A stretch of DNA of 64,000 nucleotides from contig NZ_RXNS01000003.1 in the NCBI RefSeq assembly GCF_003966155.1, forward strand, positions 186,001 to 250,000, read 5' to 3'. Shown here one piece after another: positions 39,046 to 49,335 of this stretch. The stretch comes from Halomonas nitroreducens. Lineage in GTDB: Bacteria; Pseudomonadota; Gammaproteobacteria; Pseudomonadales; Halomonadaceae. The number at the start of each line of letters is the position of its first letter. Position 1 is the first letter of the stretch. The notes under the pieces were generated by a model, which did no database searches, was not told the origin of the DNA, and worked only from the letters and a program-made list of their open reading frames with translations. The position numbers and the translations under genes were made by a program.

Positions 39046-40002
39046 TCAGTAGCGTTTGCGCGCCGCGCGCATCACCGCGCTACGGGCGCGGGGATTGGCC
39101 TCGACCTCCGCCGCGCCGGGACGGCGCGCCTTGCCCAGGGCCTCGAGGCGGCGCTGGATCTGGTCATCGCGCAGGGGCACGCCACGTGGCAGGTGGGTAT
39201 CGCCACGCACATGGTCGCGGATGAAGCGCTTGACGCGGCGATCCTCCAGGGAATGGAAGCTGATCACCACCAGGTGCCCCCCCGGGGCCAGGGCCTCCAG
39301 GGCCGCTGTCAGGGCGGCGTCGAGCTGGTCCAGCTCGCCGTTGACCTGGATACGCAACGCCTGGAAGGCCCGGGTCGCCGGGTGCTTGCCCTTCTCCCAG
39401 GCGGGATGGGCGGCCTTGATCACCTCGGCGAGGTCCGCGGTGCGGGTGAAGGGCCGCTCGCCGCGGCGCGTGACGATGGCCCGTGCCAGCCGGCGGGCGA
39501 AGCGCTCCTCGCCGTAGGTCTTGAAGACCCGGGCGATCTCGCCCTCGTCGGCCCGGGCGAGCCAGTCCGCAGCGCTCTCGCCTCGGGTCGGGTCCATGCG
39601 CATGTCGAGGGGACCATCGCGCAGGAAGCTGAACCCGCGCTCCGGGTCATCCAGCTGGGGCGAGGACACCCCGACATCGAGCAGGATGCCGGCGAGCCGG
39701 CCGTGGAGGTCATGCTGGCGGGCGAAGTCTCCCAGGCGGGCGAAATCGCCGCGCTCGATGGCGAAGCGGGGATCAGCGATGGCCGCCGCCTCGGCGATGG
39801 CCTGAGGATCGCGATCGATGGCCAGCAGGCGCCCCTCCGGCGCCAGGCGCTCGAGGATCGCCCGGGAGTGACCGCCGCGCCCGAAGGTGCCGTCGAGGTA
39901 GGCGCCGGTCGGCTCATGGACCAGGGCATCGACCGCGCCGTCGAGGAGCACGCTGGCATGGCGAAAACCGCGGGCGGGGTGTTCGGGAGCGGATGACGGC
40001 AT
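39046..40002 (-). CDS. rsmH: 16S rRNA (cytosine1402-N4)-methyltransferase
   Basis: RsmH (MraW) methylates the N4 of C1402 in 16S rRNA using SAM. The N terminus [14 protein letters not shown] and the SAM site [16 protein letters not shown] are typical. [35 protein letters not shown] and [15 protein letters not shown] follow. I chose the ATG before PSSAPEHP, which has GAGAAG upstream, giving 318 residues. It is the first gene of the dcw cluster here; the usual mraZ is missing, and rnpB is about 50 bases upstream on the same strand. Confidence 0.97.
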   Translation of the reverse strand: MPSSAPEHPARGFRHASVLLDGAVDALVHEPTGAYLDGTFGRGGHSRAILERLAPEGRLLAIDRDPQAIAEAAAIADPRFAIERGDFARLGDFARQHDLHGRLAGILLDVGVSSPQLDDPERGFSFLRDGPLDMRMDPTRGESAADWLARADEGEIARVFKTYGEERFARRLARAIVTRRGERPFTRTADLAEVIKAAHPAWEKGKHPATRAFQALRIQVNGELDQLDAALTAALEALAPGGHLVVISFHSLEDRRVKRFIRDHVRGDTHLPRGVPLRDDQIQRRLEALGKARRPGAAEVEANPRARSAVMRAARKRY

Positions 40003-40053
40003 GCACTTCTCGTTGGCGGCTGGCAGGGACCGTGCGCGACGGCGAAACAAAGA

Positions 40054-40418
<365 letters not shown>

Positions 40419-40424
40419 GCGGCA

Positions 40425-40453
40425 AGCATACCAGCGCCTCGACCCCCTCTCAA
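40425..40453 (-). promoter_or_regulatory. Promoter of rnpB
   Basis: On the minus strand -35 TTGAGA (40453-40448) and -10 TATGCT (40430-40425) are separated by 17 bases. The expected start falls at about 40418, exactly where the RNA is predicted to begin. The -35 box contains the rsmI stop codon. Confidence 0.75.
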
Positions 40454-41307
40454 TCCCCGTCCTTGAGCGCCTGGGCCCGGGCATACCAGGCCTTCTTGGC
40501 GCCGCCCAGGGTACGTGCCGCCACCGCGGCGGCCTGCTTGACCCCGACGCCCTCGGCCAGCAGGGCCGCGAGCAGCGCGTCGGCCTCGATGGCCGCGGCC
40601 TCGCCGGCCTCCCGCGGTGCGGCCCCGGCCACCATGATCACGAACTCGCCACGGGCCTGGTCCGGGTCTTCGGCCAGGCGCTCCAGCAAGGCCTCGGCAC
40701 TGCCCTCCAGAAAGGTCTCGAAGGTCTTGGTCAGCTCCCGGGCCAGCACTACCCGACGCGCCCCCAGGGTGGCGGCCAGATCGGAGAGGGTGTCGCGGAT
40801 GCGGTGCGGGGACTCGTAGAACACCAGGGTCTCGTCACGCTCGGCCAGGGCCTCGAGGCGGGCCCGGCGCGCCCCGCCCTTGGCGGGCAGGAAGCCGCTG
40901 AACAGGAAGCGGTCCGTGGGCAGCCCGGCTGCGGACAGCGCCGCCACCAGGGCGCAGGCCCCGGGCACCGGCACGATCCGCCGCCCCCGGGCGCGCAGCT
41001 CGCGCACCAGCACGAAGCCGGGGTCGCTGATCAGCGGGGTGCCGGCATCGCTGACCAGGGCGACGGCCTCCCCGGCCACCAGCCGGGCATCGAGCTGGTC
41101 GACCCGGGCGGCCTCGTTGTGCTCATGCAGCGACAGCATGGCCGGCGCGATGCCCAGGTGGCGCAGCAGCCGGGCCGTGTGGCGGGTGTCCTCGGCGGCC
41201 ACCAGGGCAACCTCGGCCAGCACCCGGGCGGCCCGGGGGCTCAGGTCATCCAGATTCCCAATCGGCGTGGCGACCACGTACAATATCCCTTCATCGGCGT
41301 CTGACAT
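40450..41307 (-). CDS. rsmI: 16S rRNA (cytidine1402-2'-O)-methyltransferase
   Basis: RsmI methylates the 2'-O of C1402, the same nucleotide modified by RsmH, whose gene lies 0.4 kb downstream. The tetrapyrrole-methylase-type fold shows LYVVATPIGNLDDLSPRA, AAEDTRHTARLLRHLGI, LVSDAGTPLISDPGF and FYESPHRI. Length is 285 residues. It is divergent from lpoA with a 47-base gap. Confidence 0.97.
   Translation of the reverse strand: MSDADEGILYVVATPIGNLDDLSPRAARVLAEVALVAAEDTRHTARLLRHLGIAPAMLSLHEHNEAARVDQLDARLVAGEAVALVSDAGTPLISDPGFVLVRELRARGRRIVPVPGACALVAALSAAGLPTDRFLFSGFLPAKGGARRARLEALAERDETLVFYESPHRIRDTLSDLAATLGARRVVLARELTKTFETFLEGSAEALLERLAEDPDQARGEFVIMVAGAAPREAGEAAAIEADALLAALLAEGVGVKQAAAVAARTLGGAKKAWYARAQALKDGD
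41255..41284 (+). promoter_or_regulatory. Possible lpoA promoter
   Basis: TTCCCA at 41255-41260 and TACAAT at 41279-41284 are 18 bases apart on the plus strand, inside the 5' end of the divergent rsmI gene and about 70 bases upstream of the lpoA start. The match is partial, so this is tentative. Confidence 0.3.
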
Positions 41308-41354
41308 TTCGGCTCCCTGGGATGCATTCCGGACATGAGGACAAGGAAGGATTC

Positions 41355-43118
41355 ATGAAGATCTCGTCACGCGGCCCCCTGGCCGCTGCGCTTATGGCGC
41401 TGCTTCTCGCCGGCTGCGGCCTGCAGCCCGGCATCACCCAGCGTGCGCCCGTCGGCGACCCGGACCAGCTGCTCCAGCAGGCCGAACAGCAGGCCCCCGA
41501 GCAGGCCGCCCTGTCCCGGCTCGAGGCGGCGGACATCCTAGCACGCCAGGGACGTCGCCCCCAGGCGCTGGACGTCGCCAAGGAGATCGACGACGCGCGC
41601 CTGCCGACCGAGGCCCGCCGCCGCTGGGCCCTGTTGCTGTCCGACCTCGGCGAGACCGAGGACGACCCCTGGGCGGTGATCCAGGCCACCCAGCTCCTCG
41701 ACGAGGTCGAGCTGCCCCGCGAGGCAGCCAACCGGCTACGCGAGCGCCAGGGCCGCGCCCTCGGCCAGGTCGACGAACCCCAGGCGGCGGCGGGAGTGCT
41801 GATGCGCCTCCAGGCCGACACCGACCGCCGGGACCTCAACGACCCCATCTGGGAGCAGCTCTCGCGACTCGCCCCCGGCAGCATCGCCGAGCTGCGCGAC
41901 GGCGCCGACGAGGCGACCCTCGCCTGGCTCGACCTAGCCGACCTGGTGCGCACCAGCAGCGGCGATATCGAGCGTCTCTTCACGCGTCTCGATGTCTGGC
42001 GCAACCGCCACCCGGAGCACCCGGCCGCCCGCCGCCTGCCCGCGGACATCCTGGCCCTGCGTGAACTGCGCGGACAGGAGGTCCGCCATATCGCGGTCTT
42101 CCTGCCCGAGTCCGGCCCCCTGGCCGGCGTCGCCGACGCCATCGAGGAAGGCCTGCGCGCCCACCACCTGAATGCCGTGAACAGCGGCGCCAGCGGCACC
42201 CAGCTGACCTTCCTCGACTCCGCCCAGGGGGGCCTCGACGCCCTCTACCAGGAGGCTCGGAACCGGGGCGCCCAGGTGGTGGTCGGGCCGCTGGACAAGG
42301 AAGCCGTCAGCGCCCTCGAGCGCCGCGACCGGGTACCGATGCCGACGCTCGCGCTCAACTATGGCGAGGCCGAGCGCAACGGCGCCGAAGGGCTCTTCCA
42401 GTACGGCCTCTCCGCCGAGGACGAGGCCCGCCAGGTGGCGGCCCGCGCCCGCCTCGACGGGCATCGAACGGCCTCGCTGCTGGTGCCGGACAACGCCTGG
42501 GGCCGGCGGGTCGGCGAGGCCTTCGCGACCGCCTGGCAGGACCGCGACGGCGACATCGCCAACGCCGTACGCTACAACCCGGGCATTCCGGCCACCGAGA
42601 GCACCCGCCGCGCCCTGGGCGAGAACCGGGCCGACCTGCTCTTCCTGCTCGCCCTGCCCGACTACGCCCGCCAGGTCCCGCCGACCATCGATTACTATGC
42701 CTACGAGCAGGGCCTGCCGGTGTACGCCACTTCCCATCTCTACGAGGGACGCCCGCAGCCGCGCCTGGACCAGGACCTCAATGGCGTGATGTTCGTCGAC
42801 ATTCCCTGGCAGATCCCCGATGCCGCCGTGGGCGGGGAGGACGCCCTGCCCTTCCTGGCGAGCTACCGTCAGCTGCGCGAGGAGTCCGATCCGACCATGT
42901 TCCGGCTGATGGCCATGGGCGTCGATGCCTACGAGCTGGCCCGCCGTCTGCCGCAATTCCAGGCGATCCCGGGCAGCGAGCTGTTTGGCGCCACCGGCAC
43001 GCTGAGTGCGGGGGAGGACGGCCGCATCCATCGCAGCCTGCCCTGGGCCCGCTTCGTCGACGGCGTTCCCCAGCCGGTGCTCGGCTCGCGGTTGCTGGAC
43101 GATGAAGAGCCCCGTTGA
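41355..43118 (+). CDS. lpoA: Penicillin-binding protein activator LpoA
   Basis: LpoA is an outer-membrane lipoprotein that activates PBP1A in the periplasm. A lipoprotein signal with lipobox LLAGC (Cys21) is followed by a helical TPR-like N-terminal domain and a C-terminal domain resembling periplasmic-binding proteins (VAVFLPESGPLAGVADAIEE, TASLLVPDNAWGRRVGEAF, LNGVMFVDIPWQIPD). Length is 587 residues, shorter than E. coli. The start has AAGGAAGG upstream. The order lpoA-yraN-gmhA-dolP is conserved. Confidence 0.93.
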   Translation: MKISSRGPLAAALMALLLAGCGLQPGITQRAPVGDPDQLLQQAEQQAPEQAALSRLEAADILARQGRRPQALDVAKEIDDARLPTEARRRWALLLSDLGETEDDPWAVIQATQLLDEVELPREAANRLRERQGRALGQVDEPQAAAGVLMRLQADTDRRDLNDPIWEQLSRLAPGSIAELRDGADEATLAWLDLADLVRTSSGDIERLFTRLDVWRNRHPEHPAARRLPADILALRELRGQEVRHIAVFLPESGPLAGVADAIEEGLRAHHLNAVNSGASGTQLTFLDSAQGGLDALYQEARNRGAQVVVGPLDKEAVSALERRDRVPMPTLALNYGEAERNGAEGLFQYGLSAEDEARQVAARARLDGHRTASLLVPDNAWGRRVGEAFATAWQDRDGDIANAVRYNPGIPATESTRRALGENRADLLFLLALPDYARQVPPTIDYYAYEQGLPVYATSHLYEGRPQPRLDQDLNGVMFVDIPWQIPDAAVGGEDALPFLASYRQLREESDPTMFRLMAMGVDAYELARRLPQFQAIPGSELFGATGTLSAGEDGRIHRSLPWARFVDGVPQPVLGSRLLDDEEPR

Positions 43119-43470
43119 CGCCCACGCCCGCGGGGCGCAGGTCGAGCGCCTCGCCGCCGACTGGCTGGCCGCTCGTGGCCTCATCCTCGAGGCCCGCAAC
43201 CAGCACGCCCACGGTGGCGAACTCGACCTGGTGATGCGCGATGGCGAGACCCTGGTCTTTGTCGAGGTACGCCACCGCACCGACAGCCGCCATGGCCATC
43301 CCCTCGAGACCATCACGCCGGCCAAGCAGCGCCGCCTGATCCGGGCGGCGCGTTTTTATCTCCAGCGCAACCGGCTATCATGTGCCTGCCGCTTCGATGT
43401 GCTGGCCGTCACCGGCACGCCGCCCCGCCTCGAGTTCGAGTGGGTGGCGGGCGCCTTCGAAGCGTTCTGA
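43102..43470 (+). CDS. yraN: YraN family (UPF0102) nuclease-like protein
   Basis: A 122-residue UPF0102 protein. The endonuclease-like motif is visible as GGELDLVMRDGETLVFVEVRHR, read as ELDLV and FVEVR around the Asp-x(n)-Glu-x-Arg core. AAAFYL-like and CRFDVLAV segments follow. The family resembles Holliday-junction resolvases, but no function is proven. The ATG overlaps the end of lpoA by 17 bases. Confidence 0.9.
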   Translation: MKSPVDAHARGAQVERLAADWLAARGLILEARNQHAHGGELDLVMRDGETLVFVEVRHRTDSRHGHPLETITPAKQRRLIRAARFYLQRNRLSCACRFDVLAVTGTPPRLEFEWVAGAFEAF

Positions 43471-44088
<618 letters not shown>

Positions 44089-44092
44089 TTTC

Positions 44093-44671
44093 ATGACCTA
44101 CAAGTCCCTGCTGTTCACCCTGTCCCTCGGCCTGCTGCTGGCCCTGACCGGCTGCACCTCGATGACCGCGGCCACGACCCCCGGCACCATCCAGGAGAAC
44201 TACGGCGAGCGCACCCTGGGCACCCGGGTCGAGGACCAGAGCATCGAGACCAAGATCGGCCACAACCTCGGCCGCACCGATGCGCGACTCAGCGATGCCC
44301 GCATCAACGTCGACAGCTTCAATGGCGTGGTGCTGCTGACCGGCCAGGTGCCCAGCCAGGAGCTCAAGAACATGGCCGAACAGGTGGCGGGCCAGGTACG
44401 CAACGTGCGCCGGGTCCACAACGAACTGACCGTCGCCGCCAACCTGCCCGCTGGCCAGCGGCTCAGCGACACCTGGATCACCGCCAAGGTGCGTACCGCG
44501 CTGGCCACCAACGAGGCCATCGACGCCAGCCGGCTGCACATCGTGACGGAAAACGCCAGCGTCTACCTGATGGGCATCGTCAGTCGCGCGGAGGCCGAGC
44601 GCATCGTCTCGGCGGTATCCAACGCCGGCGGCATGCAGCGCATCGTCAAGGTCTTCGACTACCTGGACTGA
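44093..44671 (+). CDS. dolP: BON-domain outer-membrane lipoprotein DolP (YraP)
   Basis: DolP is an outer-membrane lipoprotein that supports envelope integrity. The signal ends at lipobox ALTGC (Cys21). Two BON domains follow (about residues 48-115 and 125-192), with VDSFNGVVLLTGQV and VTENASVYLMGIV as the phospholipid-binding type beta-hairpins. Length is 192 residues. It starts four bases after gmhA and ends with a strong terminator. Confidence 0.93.
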   Translation: MTYKSLLFTLSLGLLLALTGCTSMTAATTPGTIQENYGERTLGTRVEDQSIETKIGHNLGRTDARLSDARINVDSFNGVVLLTGQVPSQELKNMAEQVAGQVRNVRRVHNELTVAANLPAGQRLSDTWITAKVRTALATNEAIDASRLHIVTENASVYLMGIVSRAEAERIVSAVSNAGGMQRIVKVFDYLD

Positions 44672-44702
44672 TCCCGGGCCGACCGCGCTCGCGACGTAAA
44701 GC

Positions 44703-44730
44703 AAACGGCAGGCCGAATGGCCTGCCGTTT
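44703..44730. terminator. Hairpin terminator between dolP and sspB
   Basis: A perfect 12-bp stem (aaacggcaggcc / ggcctgccgttt) with loop GAAT; T-rich on the right and A-rich on the left, so it can serve the convergent operons on both sides. Confidence 0.88.
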
Positions 44731-44783
44731 CCCTTGGCGCGAGGTGCAAGGCACCGGACACGCCGATCACCCGGCTGCGGATG

Positions 44784-45251
44784 TCACTTGACGACGCGCA
44801 GAGAGGGACGCCCCTTCCGGGACGCCTCACTGCGCTCGCCCTCCTCGGCATCGCCGCCGGGGCTCTCGACGCCGGACAGCGACGGACCGGCCGGCGCCTC
44901 GGACTCGTCGGACTCGTCGGACTCGGCCGCAGCCGGCATGACCGGCTCGTGGCCGAAGACCATGCCCACGCCGTTCTCGCGAGCATAGATCGCGATCAGC
45001 GCTTCCATGGGCACCATCACCTGCATCGGCTGCCCGCCGAAACGGGCGGAGAAGACGACGGCCTCGTTCTCCATGGACAGGTCGCGCACGGCGGTCACGC
45101 CGAGGTTGAGTACGATCTGGCCGTTCTGCACGAACTGCCGCGGCACTTCGACGCCCTCTTGCTCGGCGTCGACCACGATATAGGGCGTCAGCTCGTTGTC
45201 CAGCAACCACTGGTACAGGGCCCGAGCGATATAGGGACGGCTCGACTGCAT
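44784..45251 (-). CDS. sspB: ClpXP adaptor SspB
   Basis: SspB delivers ssrA-tagged proteins to ClpXP. The substrate-binding domain (about residues 1-110) begins SRPYIARALYQWLLDN and includes LNLGVTAVRDLSMENEAV and FSARFGGQ. An acidic flexible linker leads to the C-terminal ClpX-binding motif GRPSLRVVK, almost identical to the E. coli tail. The ATG before QSSRPY has GGAGG at eight bases, giving 155 residues. It follows sspA by 58 bases. Confidence 0.95.
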   Translation of the reverse strand: MQSSRPYIARALYQWLLDNELTPYIVVDAEQEGVEVPRQFVQNGQIVLNLGVTAVRDLSMENEAVVFSARFGGQPMQVMVPMEALIAIYARENGVGMVFGHEPVMPAAAESDESDESEAPAGPSLSGVESPGGDAEEGERSEASRKGRPSLRVVK

Positions 45252-45309
45252 TGGTTGGCCCTCCTGGGTTGGCGCCCCGGCGAGACCGGGGCTTGGCATT
45301 AAGGGATGA

Positions 45310-45936
45310 TCAGGGGCGCATCTCGCGCTCGCCCTCGCTCAGCGCGGCCTTGAAGCCCTCGCGATCGAAGACCCGCTCCATGTAGCCCATCAGCGGCTTG
45401 ACCTGCTTCTCGGGCAACTCGATGCCCAGCACCGGCAGGCGCCACAGGATCGGCGCCAGGCAGCAATCGACCAGGGTGAACTCATCGCTCATGAAGAACG
45501 GCATGTCTTCGAAGATCGGCGAGATGCCGATCAGGCTCTCGCGGAGCTCCTTGCGCGCCTTGTCGGCTTCCTTCTTGGGCCCCTGCTGGATCTGCTCGAC
45601 CAGCGGGCACCACTCACGCTCGATGCGATGCATCCACAGCCGGCTCTGGGCACGGGCCACGGGGTACACCGGCAATAGCGGGGGATGCGGGAACCGCTCG
45701 TCCAGGTACTCCATCATTACCTTGGACTCGTAGAGCACCAGGTCGCGATCCAGCAGCGTGGGCACGCTGTTGTAGGGGTTGAGATCGGCGAGCTCCTCGG
45801 GGTGGCTCTCCTCGGTGACCTCGACGATGTCTACGGCCACGCCCTTCTCGGCGAGCACGATACGCACCCGATGACTGTAATGATCATCGCCCCCGGAGTA
45901 GAAGATCATCGACGACCGCTTGGCCACTACACCCAT
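45310..45936 (-). CDS. sspA: Stringent starvation protein A
   Basis: SspA is a glutathione-S-transferase-fold protein that binds RNA polymerase during starvation. The N-terminal thioredoxin-like domain ([38 protein letters not shown]) and helical C-terminal domain ([20 protein letters not shown]) are present. It lacks the catalytic residues of active transferases, as usual. Length is 208 residues. It forms a pair with sspB. Confidence 0.96.
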   Translation of the reverse strand: MGVVAKRSSMIFYSGGDDHYSHRVRIVLAEKGVAVDIVEVTEESHPEELADLNPYNSVPTLLDRDLVLYESKVMMEYLDERFPHPPLLPVYPVARAQSRLWMHRIEREWCPLVEQIQQGPKKEADKARKELRESLIGISPIFEDMPFFMSDEFTLVDCCLAPILWRLPVLGIELPEKQVKPLMGYMERVFDREGFKAALSEGEREMRP

Positions 45937-46031
45937 GAAACAATCCTCGCATCAATTCGTGCCGAGATGATAACACGACACCCCCCTCCCGGGGGCGCCG
46001 CAAGCTTGCCCGTGACCGGGCACAGACCATA

Positions 46032-46061
46032 GGGGGCGCATGGCTCGAGCCATGCGCCCCC
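46032..46061. terminator. 30-base perfect palindrome after petC
   Basis: The sequence from 46032 to 46061 is its own reverse complement (arms GGGGGCGCATGGCT / AGCCATGCGCCCCC around CG). It lies 21 bases past the petC stop and upstream of sspA. No T-run follows. It is probably the end structure of the petABC transcript, but a protein-binding site is also possible. Confidence 0.6.
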
Positions 46062-46082
46062 GCACTCTCCGTCGAGGACGGA

Positions 46083-46853
46083 TCAGTGGATATCGCGCCA
46101 GTATTCGCGCTTGAGCAGGTAGGCGATGACCCCGAAGATAAAGATGAAGATCAGCACCTTGGGGCCCAGCGCCTGGGCCTGGAGCTTGGAGGGCTCGCCG
46201 ACGTAGGCGAGGAAGTTGGTCAGGTCATAGACCGCATCCTCGAACTCCTCGGGCTCCATTTGCCCCGGCTGGGTGACCTGAAGGGTCTCGCAGGACTGGT
46301 ACTTGCCGGTCAGCGGGTCAAGCTCGGCCCCCTCGATCGGCTGGTCGGAGGCCGCGCAGACCTTCTCCTGCACCCCCTGCAGCGGCTCCAGCACGTTGGG
46401 CATGGCCACCAGCGGGAAGACCTTGTTGTTCACGCCAGTGGGCCGCGACGGGTCCTTGTAGAAGCTGAGCAGGTAGGAGTAGACCCAGTCGGTACCGCGC
46501 AGGCGGGCCTCGAGGGTCAGGTCGGGCGGCGCCGCGCCGAACCAGTTCTCGCCATCCCCGCCGCGCATGGCGTTGTGCATCTGGTCATTGAAGCCGAGTT
46601 CCTCGGCGAAGATCAGGTTGTCCTCGACCAGGTCCTGGGGGATCCCCAGGTCCTCGGCGGCCCGCGAGAAGCGCTGATGCTCGAGGGAGTGACAGCCCAT
46701 GCAGTAGTTGACGAAGAGCTTCATCCCGTTCTGCAGCGACGCCTTGTCATGGAGATCCGGGTTCATCTCCTGCAGGTGCACGCCACCGCCGCCGGCGGCG
46801 AACCCGACCATCGGCACCAGCGCGAAGAGCAGTGCGAACAGTTGCTTTTTCAT
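46083..46853 (-). CDS. petC: Ubiquinol-cytochrome c reductase cytochrome c1
   Basis: Cytochrome c1 passes electrons from the Rieske centre to soluble cytochrome c. A signal peptide (MKKQLFALLFALVPMVGFAA) precedes the mature protein. The haem c site is Cys51-Cys54-His55 (NYCMGCHSLEHQ), the sixth ligand probably the Met in VAMPNVLEP, and a C-terminal anchor helix (VLIFIFIFGVIAYLLKREYW) is present. Length is 256 residues. The ATG shares one base with the petB stop (TAATG). Confidence 0.97.
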   Translation of the reverse strand: MKKQLFALLFALVPMVGFAAGGGGVHLQEMNPDLHDKASLQNGMKLFVNYCMGCHSLEHQRFSRAAEDLGIPQDLVEDNLIFAEELGFNDQMHNAMRGGDGENWFGAAPPDLTLEARLRGTDWVYSYLLSFYKDPSRPTGVNNKVFPLVAMPNVLEPLQGVQEKVCAASDQPIEGAELDPLTGKYQSCETLQVTQPGQMEPEEFEDAVYDLTNFLAYVGEPSKLQAQALGPKVLIFIFIFGVIAYLLKREYWRDIH

Positions 46854-48112
46854 TAGCCAGTCACCCTTTCCGGAACGGGTTTGGTCTTCTCCAGCCGGGT
46901 GTAGAACGGCATCAGCAGGAAGAAGGCGAAATAGATGGCGGTGCACACCTGGGCAACGACGGTGCGCGCCTCGGTGGCCGGCAGCACGCCCAGCACGCCC
47001 AGGATGACGAAGCTGATGGCGAACAGGACCAGCATCACCTTGGAGATCCAGCCCTTGTAGCGCATGGAGCGCACCGGGCTACGATCGAGCCAGGGCAGCA
47101 CGAAGAGGATGGCAATCGCCGCCCCCATCACGATGACGCCCAGGAACTTGGCGTCGAGGCCGAACAGCGTGAAGGTGATCGCGCGCAGCATCGCGTAGAA
47201 GGGCGTGAAGTACCATACCGGGGCGATGTGATCCGGCGTCTTCAGCGGGTTGGCGGGCTCGAAGTTGGGCTTCTCGATGAAGTAGCCGCCGCCCTCGGGG
47301 AAGTAGAAGATCACCACCGCGAACACGAACAGGAAGACGGCGACGCCGACGATGTCCTTGACCGTGTAGTAGGGATGGAACGGGATGCCGTCCAGCGGCT
47401 TGCCGGTCTCGTCCTTCTTCTTCTTGATGTCGATGCCATCGGGGTTGTTGGAGCCAACCTCGTGCAGGGCGATGATGTGCAGCACCACCAGCGCCAGGAT
47501 CACGATCGGCAATGCGACGACGTGCAGGGCGAAGAAGCGGTTCAGGGTAATGCCGGAGATCAGGAAGTCGCCGCGCACCCACTGGGCCAGGTCCGGGCCG
47601 ATGGCCGGAATGGCGGAGAACAGCGAGATGATCACCTGGGCGCCCCAGTAGGACATCTGGCCCCACGGCAGCAGGTAGCCCATGAAGGCCTCGGCCATCA
47701 ACGCCAGGTAGATGGCCATGCCGAAGATCCACACCAGCTCGCGGGGCGCCTTGTAGGAGCCGTAGAGCAGGCCACGGAACATGTGCAGGTAGACGACCAG
47801 GAAGAAGGCCGAGGCCCCGGTGGAGTGCATGTAGCGGATCAACCACCCCCACTCCACGTCACGCATGATGTACTCCACCGAGGCGAAGGCGCCTTCCGCG
47901 GAGGGATTGAAGCTCATGGTCAGCCAGACGCCGGTGAGGATCTGGTTGACCAGCATCAGCAGGGCCAGCGAGCCGAAGAAATACCAGAAGTTGAAGTTCT
48001 TCGGCGCGTAGTACTTGGACAGGTGCTCCTGCCACATCTGGGTGGCGGGGAAACGGTCATCGACCCAGCGCATGAAACCGCGCTCCGCCTTGGCCTTGTT
48101 CGGATTACCCAT
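46853..48112 (-). CDS. petB: Ubiquinol-cytochrome c reductase cytochrome b
   Basis: Cytochrome b holds the two quinone sites and two b haems of complex III. The 419-residue protein has eight helices. Haem ligands are in YMHSTGASAFFLVVYLHMFR and LHVVALPIVILALVVLHIIA. The Qo-site motif appears as PDHIAPVWYFTPFYAML. It is 1 base overlapped with petA (TGATG) and petC. Confidence 0.97.
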   Translation of the reverse strand: MGNPNKAKAERGFMRWVDDRFPATQMWQEHLSKYYAPKNFNFWYFFGSLALLMLVNQILTGVWLTMSFNPSAEGAFASVEYIMRDVEWGWLIRYMHSTGASAFFLVVYLHMFRGLLYGSYKAPRELVWIFGMAIYLALMAEAFMGYLLPWGQMSYWGAQVIISLFSAIPAIGPDLAQWVRGDFLISGITLNRFFALHVVALPIVILALVVLHIIALHEVGSNNPDGIDIKKKKDETGKPLDGIPFHPYYTVKDIVGVAVFLFVFAVVIFYFPEGGGYFIEKPNFEPANPLKTPDHIAPVWYFTPFYAMLRAITFTLFGLDAKFLGVIVMGAAIAILFVLPWLDRSPVRSMRYKGWISKVMLVLFAISFVILGVLGVLPATEARTVVAQVCTAIYFAFFLLMPFYTRLEKTKPVPERVTG

Positions 48113-48711
48113 CAGGCAGTCTCCTCATCTTCGCCGACGACGATGACGTCGTCGCTCTCGAAGAAATACGGGGGAACTTCGAGGTTCAGCGGAGCCGGAA
48201 CATTGACGAACACGCGGCCCGCCAGGTCGAATCGCGACCCGTGGCAGGGGCAGAAGAAGCCGCCCGGCCAGTCGTCGACCCCGACCCCCTCGGCATTGGG
48301 CTCCGGCTTGAACAGCGGCGAGCAGCCCAGATGGGTACAAATGCCGATGATCACGCCGATCTCGGGCTTGATGGAACGCAGGGGGCCGTTGGCGTAGCTC
48401 GGCTGCTGCGGCTTCTCGGATTCAGGATCGAGCAGCCGGTCGGCGCCGAGCGCCTCGGTGCGCTCGATCATGTCCGGCGTACGATTGAGGATCCAGATGG
48501 GACGTCCGCGCCACTCGACGGTCATGCGCTGCCCGGGTTCGAGCTTGGACACGTCCGCCTTGACGGGTGCGCCCGCCGCCCTTGCCCTGGCACTGGGCTG
48601 CCAGGAAGCCACAAAGGGAACCGCTACCCCGACAGCGCCCGCCGCACCTACGACGGTGGTCGCGCCCACGAGGAAACGGCGCCGCCCTTTGTTCACGCCG
48701 TTATCTGCCAT
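48112..48711 (-). CDS. petA: Rieske iron-sulfur subunit of complex III
   Basis: The Rieske protein takes electrons from ubiquinol. A twin-arginine-type N terminus (KGRRRFLVGATTVVGAAGAV) and anchor helix lead to the Rieske domain. Cluster ligands are Cys125/His127 (CTHLGCS) and Cys154/His157 (CPCHGSRF), with the disulfide pair Cys130 and Cys156. Length is 199 residues. A TATAAC lies about 80 bases upstream on this strand (48795-48790) and may be the -10 of the petABC operon, without a convincing -35. Confidence 0.97.
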   Translation of the reverse strand: MADNGVNKGRRRFLVGATTVVGAAGAVGVAVPFVASWQPSARARAAGAPVKADVSKLEPGQRMTVEWRGRPIWILNRTPDMIERTEALGADRLLDPESEKPQQPSYANGPLRSIKPEIGVIIGICTHLGCSPLFKPEPNAEGVGVDDWPGGFFCPCHGSRFDLAGRVFVNVPAPLNLEVPPYFFESDDVIVVGEDEETA

Positions 48712-48879
48712 CTTCAGGTTTCTCCCATCAGCTTACCCGCTGTTCCATCACGAGCTCCGCATGGCCCGCGACCACGGATTTTGAAATGCGTTATATGGTA
48801 AAAAAACGGATCGTCCCGCACAAGGACAACCCCCTCGCCTGGGGGCGAAACTTGGCGGCAAATAATTGACCCAGAACAA

Positions 48880-48914
48880 AAAAACGCCCAGGTCTGGGAC
48901 CCGGGCGTTTTTTC
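48880..48914. terminator. Terminator of the rplM-rpsI operon
   Basis: A GC stem (acgcccaggtc / gacccgggcgt with one mismatch) is flanked by seven A on the left and seven T on the right in the plus strand. On the minus strand it directly follows rpsI and is a classical Rho-independent terminator. Confidence 0.9.
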
Positions 48915-48932
48915 GTCGTATAGACGTCCGTC

Positions 48933-49322
48933 TTAACGCTTGGAGAACTGCGGGCGACGGCGCGCCTTGCGCAGGCCGATCTTCTTGCGCTCGACCTCAC
49001 GGGCGTCACGGGTGACGTACCCGGCTTCACGCAGCGGCTTGCGGAAGTCCTCGTTGTACTCCATCAAAGCACGAGTGATGCCGTGACGGATGGCGCCGGC
49101 CTGGGCGCTGCCGCCGCCACCCTTGACGGTGACGTAGACGTCGAACTGGCCGAGGGTCTCGGTCAGCTCGAGGGGCTGACGGACCACCATGCGACCGGTG
49201 ACGCGACCGAAATACTCGTTGAGATCACGGCTGTTGACGGTGATCTTGCCGGTGCCCGGCTTCAGGAAGACGCGCGCGGTAGAGGTCTTGCGGCGCCCGG
49301 TACCGTAATACTGCTGTGTCAT
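48933..49322 (-). CDS. rpsI: 30S ribosomal protein S9
   Basis: S9 is a small-subunit protein whose C-terminal tail reaches the P site. [19 protein letters not shown] at the start, [19 protein letters not shown], and the basic tail ending QFSKR are diagnostic. The length of 129 residues is normal. It lies 13 bases after rplM. Confidence 0.99.
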   Translation of the reverse strand: MTQQYYGTGRRKTSTARVFLKPGTGKITVNSRDLNEYFGRVTGRMVVRQPLELTETLGQFDVYVTVKGGGGSAQAGAIRHGITRALMEYNEDFRKPLREAGYVTRDAREVERKKIGLRKARRRPQFSKR

Positions 49323-49335
49323 GGCGAAGACTCCC

